Positions 12,818 through 13,087 of a stretch of 13,087 nt of DNA are shown here, one piece after another (position 1 is the stretch's first letter; the number at the start of each line of letters is the position of its first letter). This stretch comes from Verrucomicrobiota bacterium (GTDB lineage: Bacteria > Verrucomicrobiota > Verrucomicrobiia > Limisphaerales > JACRJZ01). The stretch lies in contig JAKLEJ010000051.1 of the NCBI GenBank assembly GCA_022711695.1, forward strand, positions 1 to 13,087, given 5' to 3'. A model generated the notes under the pieces. It was not told the DNA's origin. It worked only from the letters and a program-made list of their open reading frames with translations, and did not search any database. The position numbers and the translations under genes were made by a program.

Positions 12818-12932
12818 CCGGTGGGTGGCTGCGACAGAGCGCAGCCCTCCACAAGATCCGCATCTCGCGCGGGAGCGTCGCCCTACCTCCGGCGCTGACC
12901 AAGCAGCGCGCTCCAGGGGGACGGCGGCCCGT

Positions 12933-12960
12933 GGTAGGGCGAGGCTCCTGCCGAGCCGCT
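12933..12960 (+). repeat. Repeat R2, full copy
   Basis: GGTAGGGCGAGGCTCCTGCC followed by GAGCCGCT, 26 of 28 bases identical to 7267-7294. Confidence 0.8.
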
Positions 12961-12968
12961 TCGGTAGC

Positions 12969-13073
12969 GCAGGCTTTCCAGCCTGCCGTCTCGCGGGTTT
13001 TCCAACCCGCGGCCGCCTCGGTCTGGAATCGGCGCAGGAGGACAACCGGGGCCCGGCCGACTGGAAAGTCGGC
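12969..13073. repeat. Cluster of three hairpins with a TTCC or GGAA loop
   Basis: GCAGGCT-TTCC-AGCCTGC (12969-12986), CGCGGGTT-TTCC-AACCCGCG (12992-13011) and GCCGACT-GGAA-AGTCGGC (13056-13073) are perfect stems of 7, 8 and 7 bp. Stem sequences differ, but the four-base loop and the T before and A after it are the same (the third is the complement orientation). Confidence 0.85.
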
Positions 13074-13087
13074 GAAACGGCAGACAA

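Larger units (their letters stand above)
12644..13087. other. Repeat-rich intergenic region, no gene seen
   Basis: This region contains R1 (12761-12790), two R2 copies (12802-12817 and 12933-12960) and three short TTCC/GGAA-loop hairpins (12969-13073). Open frames on either strand run through these repeats and have no family features. No clear promoter for the PQQ-propeller gene was found. Confidence 0.55.

Noticed and set aside
11162..12898. 578-residue plus-strand frame over the PQQ-propeller gene
   Set aside because: Antisense shadow of a gene with a signal peptide and repeated blade motifs.

Overview
The window is GC-rich (by eye well over 60%) and looks like a chromosomal segment of a Verrucomicrobiota or related PVC-group bacterium. 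The grounds are the protein families (a secreted TIM-barrel protein with the NHGGWFGEPENQ motif, a WPQFRGP-type PQQ propeller, a KamA-class aminomutase, an unusual ThyA-family enzyme) and the dispersed intergenic repeats: tandem CACGGATGGA units, CACGAAGAA units and many short hairpins. The assignment comes from family knowledge, not from a marker gene.

Layout. 1-142 holds the likely end of a plus-strand gene. 143-570 is non-coding and contains a 23-bp hairpin. 571-1542 (+) encodes a secreted xylose-isomerase-like TIM barrel. 1543-5546 is an accessory block with every recognisable gene on the minus strand: an NlpC/P60 hydrolase with a damaged 5' end, a three-helix membrane protein, a degraded restriction-associated operon (small ORF, a rhuM-like gene with an internal deletion, the first 40 codons of a DNA methyltransferase), a two-helix membrane protein and a DUF7738-like protein. 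Two related ~67-bp repeats in the same orientation (1543-1609 and 4579-4645) bracket its first 3 kb. 5547-6204 is repeat-rich non-coding DNA.

From 6205 the content is housekeeping-like: a ThyA-family thymidylate synthase (-), then, divergently, a probable leaderless kamA (lysine 2,3-aminomutase type) overlapping nth (endonuclease III) by one base. Convergent to nth is a two-gene minus-strand operon with a near-consensus promoter (11258-11286). Its first gene encodes an HPF/RaiA-type ribosome-hibernation domain joined to ECF-sigma-like regions 2 and 4; the second is radC. The window ends with a secreted PQQ-propeller protein (-) and another repeat-rich intergenic region (12644-13087) with three short hairpins that share a TTCC/GGAA loop.

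The most unusual item is the HPF-sigma fusion, which could link translational hibernation to transcription. The next most unusual are the gene-remnant island with its flanking repeats and the hairpin families whose stems change while the loops stay fixed.
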